A stretch of DNA of 22,048 nucleotides from contig JBFKOL010000030.1 in NCBI GenBank assembly GCA_041628815.1, positions 1 through 22,048 of the forward strand. Direction: 5' to 3'. This document shows positions 15,078 to 22,048 of this stretch, one piece after another; positions within the stretch are counted from its first letter, which is position 1; every line of letters starts with the position of its first letter. Made by a program: the position numbers and the translations under genes. Origin of the DNA: JBFKOL01 sp041628815. GTDB lineage: Bacteria > Bacteroidota > Bacteroidia > Chitinophagales > Saprospiraceae. Below the pieces are notes generated by a model. The model was not told the DNA's origin. It did not search any database and saw nothing but the letters and a program-made list of their open reading frames with translations.

Positions 15078-16514
15078 TCACTTTTGATGATAAAAACAAG
15101 CAATGCCAGTAAAGGCAAAAAAGAATGCGATTACAATGTTTATAAGGGACATGAATTGAAAGGGAGCATATTCGACAGCGCTTACCCCCAATGCCGTGGC
15201 CATGAAAACACCGGAAGGAGTCCATGGCGCCATATTTTCCATCATGGTGCCAGCATCTTCCAAAGAACGACTCAACACCTTTCTTTTAATACCCATCCCG
15301 TCAAATTTCTTGCTGAACGCTTCGCCAATAATAAAACTGGTAGCATATTGGTTGGAAGTGGTTAGGTTGGTAATTAAAGTGGACCCCAGCGCTGCTGCCA
15401 CAGTCTGTCTTCGGTTTTTCAGACTGCCCATTACTTTTTTTATCGAAATCTGCACCGCATCGATTACTTCCAGCGTACCTATATAGGCAAAAACCATTAG
15501 GGATATGACAATACCTTCGATAAGATTGTAAAGTCCTCCACGGTTGAGTATTTGAACCACATCTGAACGAGTCGATGTCGGTCCGACAGCCATATCGACA
15601 GAGAATCCCTTATTAAAACTTTCAAATACGTCGCTCATTTTGAAATCCTGGATTATGAAAGCCAGAATCATAGCAGCCCACGCCGAAGTCAAGAGGGTAA
15701 GAAAAATGGGCTTCCGCGTAACCGATCCCCATATTACAATGACCAGGGGAACCAGTAAGAGCCCATGAAAATTGAAGATATTTCTGAGGTCTGCAAGTGT
15801 TAATGCTACACTCTCGAGACTCACAGATGTGGATGTTTCAAGATCTGCACCAAATGCTGGCGAAAGGAATGTGTAAATCAAAGCCGCGATACAGGCGGAA
15901 GGAAGGGTGGTATACATCATGGATCTGATGTGATCAAATAATGGAACCCCGGTGGCCAGGGCGGCTATATTTGTGGTATCTGAAAGGGGAGACATCTTAT
16001 CCCCAAAAAAAGATCCACCTACAATGGCTGCAGCTGTAATAGGCATATTCGCGTCATAGACCTGAGCGATTCCAATCATTACCACTCCAATGGTGCCTGC
16101 AGAACCCCATGAGGTACCGGTCAAGAGCGAAAACACGACACATATGAGAAATGAAAAAACATAGAGCCAATCCGGGTTAACCGCGGCAATACCGTAGTAG
16201 ATAAGCATGGGAATGGTTCCGGATACAATCCAGCTCCCAATGAGAACCCCTACGGCAAACAGTATCAATACCACGGGTATTGATTCCCCTATTTTCTTGG
16301 TGATGTGATCCTGAATGTGTTCCCAGGAGTAACCCAGCCAAATAAGATAAAAAGAGCTGAAACACAAGGCCAGCAAAACCAACACCTCTACAGGCAGCAT
16401 GCTGCTGCCAAAAAATTGCGGATGCAAAAAAAGTCCATAAATGAGTAGTACAAAGAAAAAAGCAATCGGTACAATTGCTTTTTTAAAGGTGATTTGCTTT
16501 GTGTCTTCCTTCAT
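15078..16514 (-). CDS. NhaC-superfamily sodium-coupled transporter
   Basis: A 478-residue inner-membrane protein with about a dozen hydrophobic segments. The family motifs are intact: LTGTSWGSAGT in one half and GGSFFGDKMSPLSDTTNIAA in the re-entrant ion-binding region, then NLTTSNQYATSFI and the late ENMAPWTPSGVF. NhaC-type proteins exchange Na+ for H+, but several members move amino acids or organic acids instead (MetT for methionine, MleN for malate/lactate). I chose ATG 16514; an upstream ATG at 16577 would add 21 residues unlike the family. The PLP-dependent sulfur amino acid enzyme lies 7 nt downstream, favouring transport of a sulfur amino acid; this is inference. Confidence 0.9.
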   Translation of the reverse strand: MKEDTKQITFKKAIVPIAFFFVLLIYGLFLHPQFFGSSMLPVEVLVLLALCFSSFYLIWLGYSWEHIQDHITKKIGESIPVVLILFAVGVLIGSWIVSGTIPMLIYYGIAAVNPDWLYVFSFLICVVFSLLTGTSWGSAGTIGVVMIGIAQVYDANMPITAAAIVGGSFFGDKMSPLSDTTNIAALATGVPLFDHIRSMMYTTLPSACIAALIYTFLSPAFGADLETSTSVSLESVALTLADLRNIFNFHGLLLVPLVIVIWGSVTRKPIFLTLLTSAWAAMILAFIIQDFKMSDVFESFNKGFSVDMAVGPTSTRSDVVQILNRGGLYNLIEGIVISLMVFAYIGTLEVIDAVQISIKKVMGSLKNRRQTVAAALGSTLITNLTTSNQYATSFIIGEAFSKKFDGMGIKRKVLSRSLEDAGTMMENMAPWTPSGVFMATALGVSAVEYAPFQFMSLINIVIAFFFAFTGIACFYHQK

Positions 16515-16640
16515 GCAAGGACGAAAGATACAGTTTTGCAGCAGTATTACCACCTGCCGATTTTGAGCGTCGATCACCAGAGATACAACTGCCCAAACCT
16601 CCTCGTCGGCAACGATAAGTACCGGTTATGTGGCGCCACC

Positions 16641-18011
16641 TTATTGCTCCCAAAGGTGGATATATGTAGAGATCCTCAGCAGAACGGGAGACTGCTCGGT
16701 GATCGGGAGGGATGGTTTTTGCATTTCATTCCACCTAAAGCCTGCAGAGGCACCAAAACTCATCCATCGGTTCAAGCGGTATCGATAATGCAAATTGCCC
16801 ACCAAATAAAAGTCGTGAAATGCATCTTTTGATAACCATTCATTTGTATCGGATATTCTTTCGGCCATGGCAGCATCCAGGTCAACTCCTGCCAAGGCCT
16901 GTTGATCAAAAGATTGAATTCGTTGTCTACCCCTCACCGCGATCAGACTGCTGATATCCATGGATACGCCGACACTGTGCCGATCACGATGGTACATTAG
17001 TCCGACGGGTAGGTGGAGGTAATAGACGCCTGACGGAGTCGTTTGAAGTATTTCACGAATGGTGTTGGCAGTCCCTGTGCGGTTGAAAACCTCTGCTGTT
17101 TGATCCACACCGAAGGTGCCGTTCTGATAATGCACCCCAATTCCGGCCGACAACTCCATCGCGCGTGAAAATCGCAGCGAATAAAGCACCCCAGCCTGGT
17201 ATCCCCTGAACGACTTTTGAGAAACAGACGATCGGGGACTGAACAACCCCGCGCCATAGATATGAACACCCTTGAATTGTGTAAAATCTGAATCTGCCAC
17301 TTGCATGACGCTTACTGAAGTGCTGGGGCCCGGTAACCGGGTCAAAAGATCATAATGTAAAAATCCAGGCTTTGAAATTGGTAACCCTTTTATGATCACA
17401 GGCGCTCGGTGCAGGTAATCTTCCTCATCAACCCCTGTTTTGTCAGGAACTGGTATTAAAACATCCTTTTGCTGGGCTATTTTACCCGCTTCTGTCGAGA
17501 TCAGTGATAAATCTAATTGCGTAGAAATGGTTGGTGATAAAGATTGAGGTTCTTGTTCACTTTCGAGCGTGAATTGCGAATCACTAACCTGGTTTTTTTC
17601 ATTCTTTAGGGATCGTTCTATACCAGAGTCAGGATCCGGTTTTTCGGATGCATCTGCCTGGATTGGTGGTTTATGCATCTTTAGATTATCGGTTATCACG
17701 GGACTGGATGGACCGTTATTTATGGATCGGTCAAGGCCATCCGATGACTGAGATTCATTCATGTGCGATGCGACCCCTTCGTTTATGTCCGCAGTGTCTT
17801 CATGACCTTGTTGATTCCAAAACAAGTGATACCCCGCAACCGGAAGTGCGAGAATCAGTAAGATCCCGACGATCCAAATCCAGAAAAACCTTTTTTTGCG
17901 ATTTTGTTCTTCAATGATCAGTGCCTTTGCAGATTCCCAATCTTCACTGTCAATTGAAAAATCCCTGTTTCGAAGCTTATTTTTGAATATGTCGTCAATT
18001 GGATGATTCAT
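16641..18011 (-). CDS. Membrane-anchored partner of the ECF sigma factor with barrel-like C-terminus
   Basis: A 456-residue protein of a layout that I associate with Bacteroidota ECF loci. Residues 1-40 are a short, charged cytoplasmic segment (DSEDWESAKALI). One transmembrane helix follows at about 42-63 after KKRFFW. A long Ser/Pro/Asp/Gln-rich periplasmic stretch spans about 65-225. The C-terminal 220 residues have alternating strand patterns such as YGAGLFSPRS, YQAGVLYSLRFS, GIGVHYQNG and YLHLPVGLMYH, which resemble an outer-membrane beta-barrel. Its start overlaps the sigma gene's stop as ATGA, so translation is coupled. A role as anti-sigma factor or surface sensor is likely but inferred; there is no zinc-binding anti-sigma motif. 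The pairing of one inner-membrane helix with a barrel-like end is topologically odd. Confidence 0.75.
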   Translation of the reverse strand: MNHPIDDIFKNKLRNRDFSIDSEDWESAKALIIEEQNRKKRFFWIWIVGILLILALPVAGYHLFWNQQGHEDTADINEGVASHMNESQSSDGLDRSINNGPSSPVITDNLKMHKPPIQADASEKPDPDSGIERSLKNEKNQVSDSQFTLESEQEPQSLSPTISTQLDLSLISTEAGKIAQQKDVLIPVPDKTGVDEEDYLHRAPVIIKGLPISKPGFLHYDLLTRLPGPSTSVSVMQVADSDFTQFKGVHIYGAGLFSPRSSVSQKSFRGYQAGVLYSLRFSRAMELSAGIGVHYQNGTFGVDQTAEVFNRTGTANTIREILQTTPSGVYYLHLPVGLMYHRDRHSVGVSMDISSLIAVRGRQRIQSFDQQALAGVDLDAAMAERISDTNEWLSKDAFHDFYLVGNLHYRYRLNRWMSFGASAGFRWNEMQKPSLPITEQSPVLLRISTYIHLWEQ

Positions 18012-18577
18012 CTTGTTTTACGTTCTTTTAGAATTTGATCTTGCAACAATTTCCTGAGCATTTCGCGAGCTTTGGAAACATGCCATTTAGAAGTTCCTGT
18101 ACTGATGCCTAACATTTGCGCTATTTCGTCGTGACTGTATCCATCAATGGCAAATAAGTTGAATACCTGTGCCGTTTTATCCGGTAAGCGATGAAGGAGG
18201 TTCAACAACTCATCGGCATCAAAATTTTGATCTGCATGATTCCACGATGTCTGGCCGTTCCCCTGGAATGATTGGAACTCCTGTGGATCTATTGCCTGAT
18301 ATTTTCTATCTCTTTTCTTCTTCCGCAGGTAGTCAATTGCGGTATTGATTACGATCCTGCCAACCCATGCCTTGAATGGTTTGGAAGTATCGTATTTCGA
18401 TAAAGACTTCAGTACCTTAAGAAATCCCTGATTCATAACTACAGGCACCTCTGCCGGATCTTGAATATACCGCAGGCTGATGCTCTTCATCAGGGAGTAG
18501 CACTCCTCATAAAGCATATAGTATGCACGCTCGTCTGAACTCTTGCATCGCTCGATTAACTTTTCGTCAACCGGCAT
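18008..18577 (-). CDS. ECF-type RNA polymerase sigma factor
   Basis: A sigma-70 family extracytoplasmic-function regulator, 189 residues from ATG 18577. Region 2 spans about the first 75 residues: DEKLIERCKSSDERAYYMLYE, shortened here to its key DERAYYML part, then KPFKAWVGRIVINTAIDYLRKKKR, in which FKAWVGRIVINTAID is the -10-recognition helix. Region 4 follows an acidic linker: LPDKTAQVFNLFAIDGYSHDEIA and MLGISTGTSKWHVSKAREML, the helix-turn-helix that reads the -35 element. An upstream ATG at 18613 would add 12 residues without family similarity, and I cannot exclude it. It is translationally coupled to the membrane-anchored partner by an ATGA overlap. The target genes are unknown. Confidence 0.92.
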   Translation of the reverse strand: MPVDEKLIERCKSSDERAYYMLYEECYSLMKSISLRYIQDPAEVPVVMNQGFLKVLKSLSKYDTSKPFKAWVGRIVINTAIDYLRKKKRDRKYQAIDPQEFQSFQGNGQTSWNHADQNFDADELLNLLHRLPDKTAQVFNLFAIDGYSHDEIAQMLGISTGTSKWHVSKAREMLRKLLQDQILKERKTR

Positions 18578-18810
18578 GCGACTCACATTATAGGATATTG
18601 CCGGCGATTGCATAAGTGTTCACGGTACACATCAGTGCCGCGTGGTATTCGAGAATTCATAAAAGGCCTTTTCACCTAATATACGACAGATGGTAGCGTG
18701 ACGTTGGGTGGAATGACGTGCTGATTAAAAAAAAGGAAAGCCAAACGGCCGGGCAGGTCGTATGAAAAACAAAATGATCTAACTCTGGAAAATCGAAACG
18801 GCTCTACAGA

Positions 18811-18972
18811 ATGAAAGTTGAAAAATCGACGGATCGGGGTAATGGCCACTATGATGTGTATAGTGACGACCTACGAAAAGGAGATTATCTGTGTCAGCCT
18901 TTACCCTTTCATTATCTTAAGGCGACCTCACAATTTCATGGTTTGTACCAATCGAAAGACAGATCACGATGA
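18811..18972 (+). CDS. Possible small protein, 53 residues
   Basis: An ATG-initiated frame codes for 53 residues of balanced, hydrophilic composition (for example NGHYDVYSDDLRKGDYLCQ), ending in TGA at 18970-18972. No ribosome-binding site, signal peptide or known motif is apparent, and I recognise no family. It sits between divergent genes and may be a small gene, a remnant or chance. Confidence 0.25.
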   Translation: MKVEKSTDRGNGHYDVYSDDLRKGDYLCQPLPFHYLKATSQFHGLYQSKDRSR

Positions 18973-19030
18973 CGTACATTCATACTTGAAATTCACTGAC
19001 AAAGGCTTCTCTTCACTTCATCGGCCGGTA

Positions 19031-19055
19031 TCCCCGGCAAATCAGGCGCCGGGGA
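19031..19055. repeat. Perfect 8-bp inverted repeat (hairpin)
   Basis: TCCCCGGC (19031-19038) pairs perfectly with GCCGGGGA (19048-19055) across a 9-nt loop. On the plus strand it is followed by AACTTTTA, too few T residues for a convincing terminator. It lies about 107 nt upstream of the PhoD-type gene and could be a leader hairpin or an operator. Confidence 0.55.
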
Positions 19056-19161
19056 AACTTTTACCCATCCAAGGTTCATCAGTGGCGGAACGCAGACATT
19101 GTTCTCATGAACCAAGATGAAGATTTGCCAAACTTCCTGTTGATTTGTCTATTTTAAAGAG

Positions 19162-21813
19162 GTGAATAACTTTTTACATAAATTACCTGGTCTTCTCATA
19201 GTGGCTGTATCTACGAGCATCATCTCCTGCAGCGATTACAATACAAAGCACTCTTTTCAATCGCAGTGGTCTGAAATGGACGTTTGCCGTCCATGGGCGG
19301 GTGGAGAATTTTGGTTAAATCCGTTACAGGCATGGGAGCAGAAAAACGGCAAGCTTTATTGTATCCGTCCGGGAGGTGACCGTAATGTCGTTTTGCTCAC
19401 GGGAGAATTGACTTCAGGACTGGAAAATTTTACTATGGATGCCACCATTACATCCACTTACCCAAGAGTTGATGGTGAAAGCGTGGGTAAAGTTACTGGC
19501 ATCGAGGCAGAATCAGAATCCTCGGGCGTCAGCTGGGTGGGATTCAAGTTGGGCATTCGTGGTGAATTTGGTGATTACCGCGATGACGCATTAAAAGGCA
19601 GAGGTCTGTCTGCCGGTTGGACTTCGGATGGAAGATTGTTTATTGGCCATCCTTCCAATTCGGTTCGTATCGCATCCTCAAATCCTGATTCCGCAACTTT
19701 GCGTGTATCGGCTACCTACAGCGATATAGAAAAAAAGTATGAACTGACTCTGTCACTGCTCCATGAATCTTCCGGAGTGATAGAAAACATGAGCACACTG
19801 ATAGACTCGTCCTGGTTAAGAGGACTGCTTGCTTTGACGGCTTCCGGTAACCTTCCTCAAGTCTCCTTGGACCTTAAAGAACCGAGACCCTCGTTCGATG
19901 GTCTCGATGATTTTGACAAAAGTGCTGGGGGTAATACACTTTATGCATTTTCAGACTGGACCATTGAAGGACCAAAATTTGTCAATTTACCTGAGCGCAG
20001 TTTTGGGCCAATCCTCTGGACACAATATACTTTATCGGGCAACACCTTGAAAATGAGTGTTCAAATGGCTCCTGTCGGGGACGACAACAACGAAGTGTAC
20101 CTTCGGTTTGATGATCATTCAGTTCATCATGCCGCCATCGACTCTTTGGCGAGAAATGCCATATTCCGGATTTCTGATTGGAGAAGTGAGCGATCCATGG
20201 GTTACCAAGTAGGGTATAAGTCTGTAGACGGCAAGACCTACGTCTACAATGGTATGATAGCTGTGGAACCTACGGATTCCACACTTGTCGTTGCGTCTTT
20301 ATCGTGTGCCGATGATGTGGGTTTCCCTCATACTGAACTGGTTCAGAACGTAATCGACCAGGATCCCGATCTGTTGGTATTTCATGGAGATCAACTGTAC
20401 GAAAGGGTAGGGGGTTATGGAGTCGAGCGCAACAGCATTTTGGACTATCAGCGTAAATGGTATGTTTTTGGTTGGGCATTCAGGGAGTTATTTCGCCAAA
20501 AGCCGGTCATCATCATTCCAGATGATCACGACGTATTTCACGGCAATCTATGGGGTGAAGGAGGAAAAGCCGCAGATGTAAGTCTGGGGTATGGTTACGA
20601 TAGTCAGGACAGTGGCGGCTACAAAGAACCTCCCGAGTTTGTCAATATGGTGCATCGGGCCCAGACTGGTCACCTGCCCGATCCCTTTGATGACACCCCT
20701 GTCGCCCAAGAGATATCGGTGTATTACACGCACATGCATTATGGCGGGTTATCTATGGCCATTCTGGGCGACCGGCAATGGAAGAGTGCGCCAAAACCCT
20801 TGTTTCCAGCGGCAGAAATCGAAAACGGGTGGCCTCAAAATATCCAGTGGGACGCTACGAGTGAAGCCCACCACCCCGAAGCTCAATTATTGGGTCAACG
20901 CCAGGAACAGTTTTTGGAACATTGGGTAAGATCATGGCCGGCCGGTGCTGTTTTTAAGATGGTGATAAGCCAGTCTCCTTTTTGCAATGTTGCCACGCTA
21001 CCTGCAGACATTTACCACGACAAATACGTACCCGGATTGAAGAGGTACCGTAAAGGGGAATATCCTCCGGACGATCGCCCCGTTGCCGATTTTGATTCGA
21101 ATGGTTGGCCACAAAATAAGCGCGACCTTGCTTTATCCACCTGGCGAAAGGCATTTGCCTTACACATTACCGGGGATCAACACCTGGGATCCACGGGTCA
21201 GTATGGGATCGACGAATTTGGTGATGCTGGCTACTGGATCTCCTCACCCGCCATATCGAATTTATGGCCCCGGCGATGGTTTCCATCCACTTTTCCGGAA
21301 AGCGTGGACAAGTCATCCTTTGGCACTAGAAATACCGGAAACTTTTTCGATGGCTTCGGAAATCACATGACGATTCATGCTGTTGCCAATCCTTATGACT
21401 TGGACAGGAATCCTGACAAAGTATATGACAAAGCTCCTGGGTATTCCATAATCAGGCTGAACAAAAATTCGAGGAGGATGTCTCTGGAAGTCTGGCCCCG
21501 GTGGGCCGGTCCCGCAATGAATCACCCCGACAATGTACCCTATGAAGGCTGGCCGGTGGTCATTGACCAACTCGATAATTTTGGCAGAAAGCCGGCTGGA
21601 TACCTTACCACCTTTCAAATGGACGGCAGAAAGATCATTCGGGTTTTCAGTGTAGGATCAGGAGAACTCCTATATGTACTCAGACCCCCTGAAGGAGCAT
21701 TTACACCCTTCATTTTCGATTTAAATGATCTGTACTTGGTAGAGACAGAAACGATTGAAGGCATCATCGAGAAATGGGACGGCCTATCCCCAAAGATCAA
21801 CTTTGATCAATGA
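19162..21813 (+). CDS. PhoD-type metallophosphatase lipoprotein with large N-terminal extension
   Basis: An 883-residue exported protein. The start is GTG 19162, preceded by AAAGAG. Residues 1-22 form a lipoprotein signal peptide ending in I-I-S-C with lipidated Cys 23. Residues about 30-270 are a beta-rich domain of jelly-roll or LamG-like character, not part of standard PhoD. The PhoD-like N-terminal beta domain follows (about 280-370). The metallophosphoesterase core then has SCADD at 381-385, HGDQLYE at 408-414, IPDDHDVF at 452-459, LGDRQW at 535-540 and TGDQHLGS at 670-677. These are the usual metal-binding positions of PhoD alkaline phosphatase/phosphodiesterases. It is predicted to be surface- or periplasm-anchored and to cleave phosphate esters. 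Family members act on teichoic acids or other phosphodiesters, but the substrate here is not evident. It stands alone on its strand. Confidence 0.88.
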   Translation: MNNFLHKLPGLLIVAVSTSIISCSDYNTKHSFQSQWSEMDVCRPWAGGEFWLNPLQAWEQKNGKLYCIRPGGDRNVVLLTGELTSGLENFTMDATITSTYPRVDGESVGKVTGIEAESESSGVSWVGFKLGIRGEFGDYRDDALKGRGLSAGWTSDGRLFIGHPSNSVRIASSNPDSATLRVSATYSDIEKKYELTLSLLHESSGVIENMSTLIDSSWLRGLLALTASGNLPQVSLDLKEPRPSFDGLDDFDKSAGGNTLYAFSDWTIEGPKFVNLPERSFGPILWTQYTLSGNTLKMSVQMAPVGDDNNEVYLRFDDHSVHHAAIDSLARNAIFRISDWRSERSMGYQVGYKSVDGKTYVYNGMIAVEPTDSTLVVASLSCADDVGFPHTELVQNVIDQDPDLLVFHGDQLYERVGGYGVERNSILDYQRKWYVFGWAFRELFRQKPVIIIPDDHDVFHGNLWGEGGKAADVSLGYGYDSQDSGGYKEPPEFVNMVHRAQTGHLPDPFDDTPVAQEISVYYTHMHYGGLSMAILGDRQWKSAPKPLFPAAEIENGWPQNIQWDATSEAHHPEAQLLGQRQEQFLEHWVRSWPAGAVFKMVISQSPFCNVATLPADIYHDKYVPGLKRYRKGEYPPDDRPVADFDSNGWPQNKRDLALSTWRKAFALHITGDQHLGSTGQYGIDEFGDAGYWISSPAISNLWPRRWFPSTFPESVDKSSFGTRNTGNFFDGFGNHMTIHAVANPYDLDRNPDKVYDKAPGYSIIRLNKNSRRMSLEVWPRWAGPAMNHPDNVPYEGWPVVIDQLDNFGRKPAGYLTTFQMDGRKIIRVFSVGSGELLYVLRPPEGAFTPFIFDLNDLYLVETETIEGIIEKWDGLSPKINFDQ

Positions 21814-21876
21814 TCCACACCTGGCACTACCGGAGTCCTCTTGGGGATTGAGCGGTATTCTTCCGGCATTTTAACA

Positions 21877-22048
21877 TTAATGGATTCTCCAGGGAGGATC
21901 TATCCTATTTTTTCCGGCATAGAATAATACCAACAGGTTATGGTCCGGATCGAGTAACCTGGCTTCTTTCCAAAGCCATGGTTTTTCCTCAATGGGTTCT
22001 TGGAATTGAACACCCTGATCTAAAAGCGATTGCACCTTCTGATCGAGA
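21877..22048 (-). CDS. VOC/glyoxalase-family protein, C-terminal part (gene continues past the window)
   Basis: Reading leftward from the window end, one frame stays open for 56 codons before TAA at 21877-21879. The residues match the C-terminal half of a vicinal-oxygen-chelate domain: a QSLLDQGVQF helix-strand, PIEEKPWLWKEARLLDPD, then NLLVLFYAG and a closing PPWRIH. The pattern of EARLLDPD followed by NLLVLFY is the typical last strand pair carrying a metal-ligand glutamate or aspartate. The N-terminal part lies beyond the window. It could be a glyoxalase, dioxygenase or antibiotic-binding relative; the family is fairly sure, the activity is not. Confidence 0.75.
   Translation of the reverse strand, partial: LDQKVQSLLDQGVQFQEPIEEKPWLWKEARLLDPDHNLLVLFYAGKNRIDPPWRIH

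Larger units (their letters stand above)
18614..19161. other. Divergent intergenic region (548 bases) with hairpin and TGACGT repeats
   Basis: This gap lies between the leftward ECF sigma operon and the rightward PhoD-type gene. I see two TGACGT direct repeats at 18699-18704 and 18714-18719 in the sigma upstream region, a strong hairpin at 19031-19055 and a 53-codon open frame at 18811-18972 with plausible protein composition. A longer out-of-frame reading starting at a TTG at 18818 is unconvincing. No recognisable gene or RNA family is present. Confidence 0.4.

Noticed and set aside
18818..19120. 100-codon plus-strand frame starting at TTG
   Set aside because: Weak start and unnatural composition, and it runs through the GC hairpin; the 53-codon ATG frame at 18811 looks more protein-like, though it is also uncertain.
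1..22048. CRISPR array, tRNA, rRNA, integrase or intact insertion sequence
   Set aside because: No regularly spaced repeats, cloverleaf, rRNA stretch or complete transposase/integrase was found on reading both strands.

Overview
The window looks like a chromosomal segment of a Bacteroidota bacterium, plausibly from the Saprospiria/Cytophagia side, although no 16S rRNA or other phylogenetic marker is present to settle this. The evidence is an ECF sigma factor overlapping a membrane-anchored protein with a barrel-like C-terminus, a small zinc-ribbon protein of a type I associate with Bacteroidota, a helix-hairpin-helix tail like the one on Bacteroidota ribosomal protein L21, OmpA-family and lipoprotein-type exports, weak Shine-Dalgarno sequences, and AT-rich intergenic DNA with a TAnnTTTG-like -7 box. 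I see no rRNA, tRNA, CRISPR array, intact IS element or phage genes.

Region 1 (1-9655) is the most interesting part. A rightward run holds the 3' end of a GH31 alpha-glucosidase, an alpha/beta-hydrolase esterase, an M17 leucyl aminopeptidase (4-nt start/stop overlap with the esterase) and an ATP-grasp ligase. It is followed by a CBM48 glycogen-binding domain joined through a Lys/Ala-rich histone-H1-like linker to a helix-hairpin-helix domain, ending at a strong intrinsic terminator. Facing it is a tightly packed leftward run of four genes: a second esterase, a D-Ala-D-Ala-ligase-like ATP-grasp, a class I glutamine amidotransferase and a probable circularly permuted ATP-grasp. Three ATP-dependent C-N/C-O ligase-fold enzymes, an ammonia-supplying amidotransferase, two esterases, a peptidase and a glycosidase make a complete toolkit for building and breaking an amide- or ester-linked conjugate. 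None of the complete proteins carries a signal peptide, so the chemistry is probably cytoplasmic. This fits the general class of amidoligase neighbourhoods predicted by comparative genomics; the substrate is unknown.

Region 2 (9656-15070) holds a small zinc-ribbon protein in tandem with an exported serine beta-lactamase-like hydrolase, a convergent tandem-OmpA-domain protein, a 474-base intergenic region with hairpins and three TAAGTAAT repeats, and a standalone protein of the DUF5706/Pycsar-effector transmembrane type with no visible cyclase partner.

Region 3 (13868-16514, leftward) pairs a PLP-dependent Cys/Met-metabolism enzyme with an NhaC-superfamily transporter 7 nt upstream. This suggests that the transporter may carry a sulfur amino acid. 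Region 4 (16641-18613, leftward) is an ECF sigma factor and a membrane-anchored partner with a 4-nt ATGA overlap. Region 5 (19162-21813, rightward) is an 883-residue PhoD-type metallophosphatase lipoprotein with a large extra N-terminal domain. The window ends inside a leftward VOC/glyoxalase-family gene.
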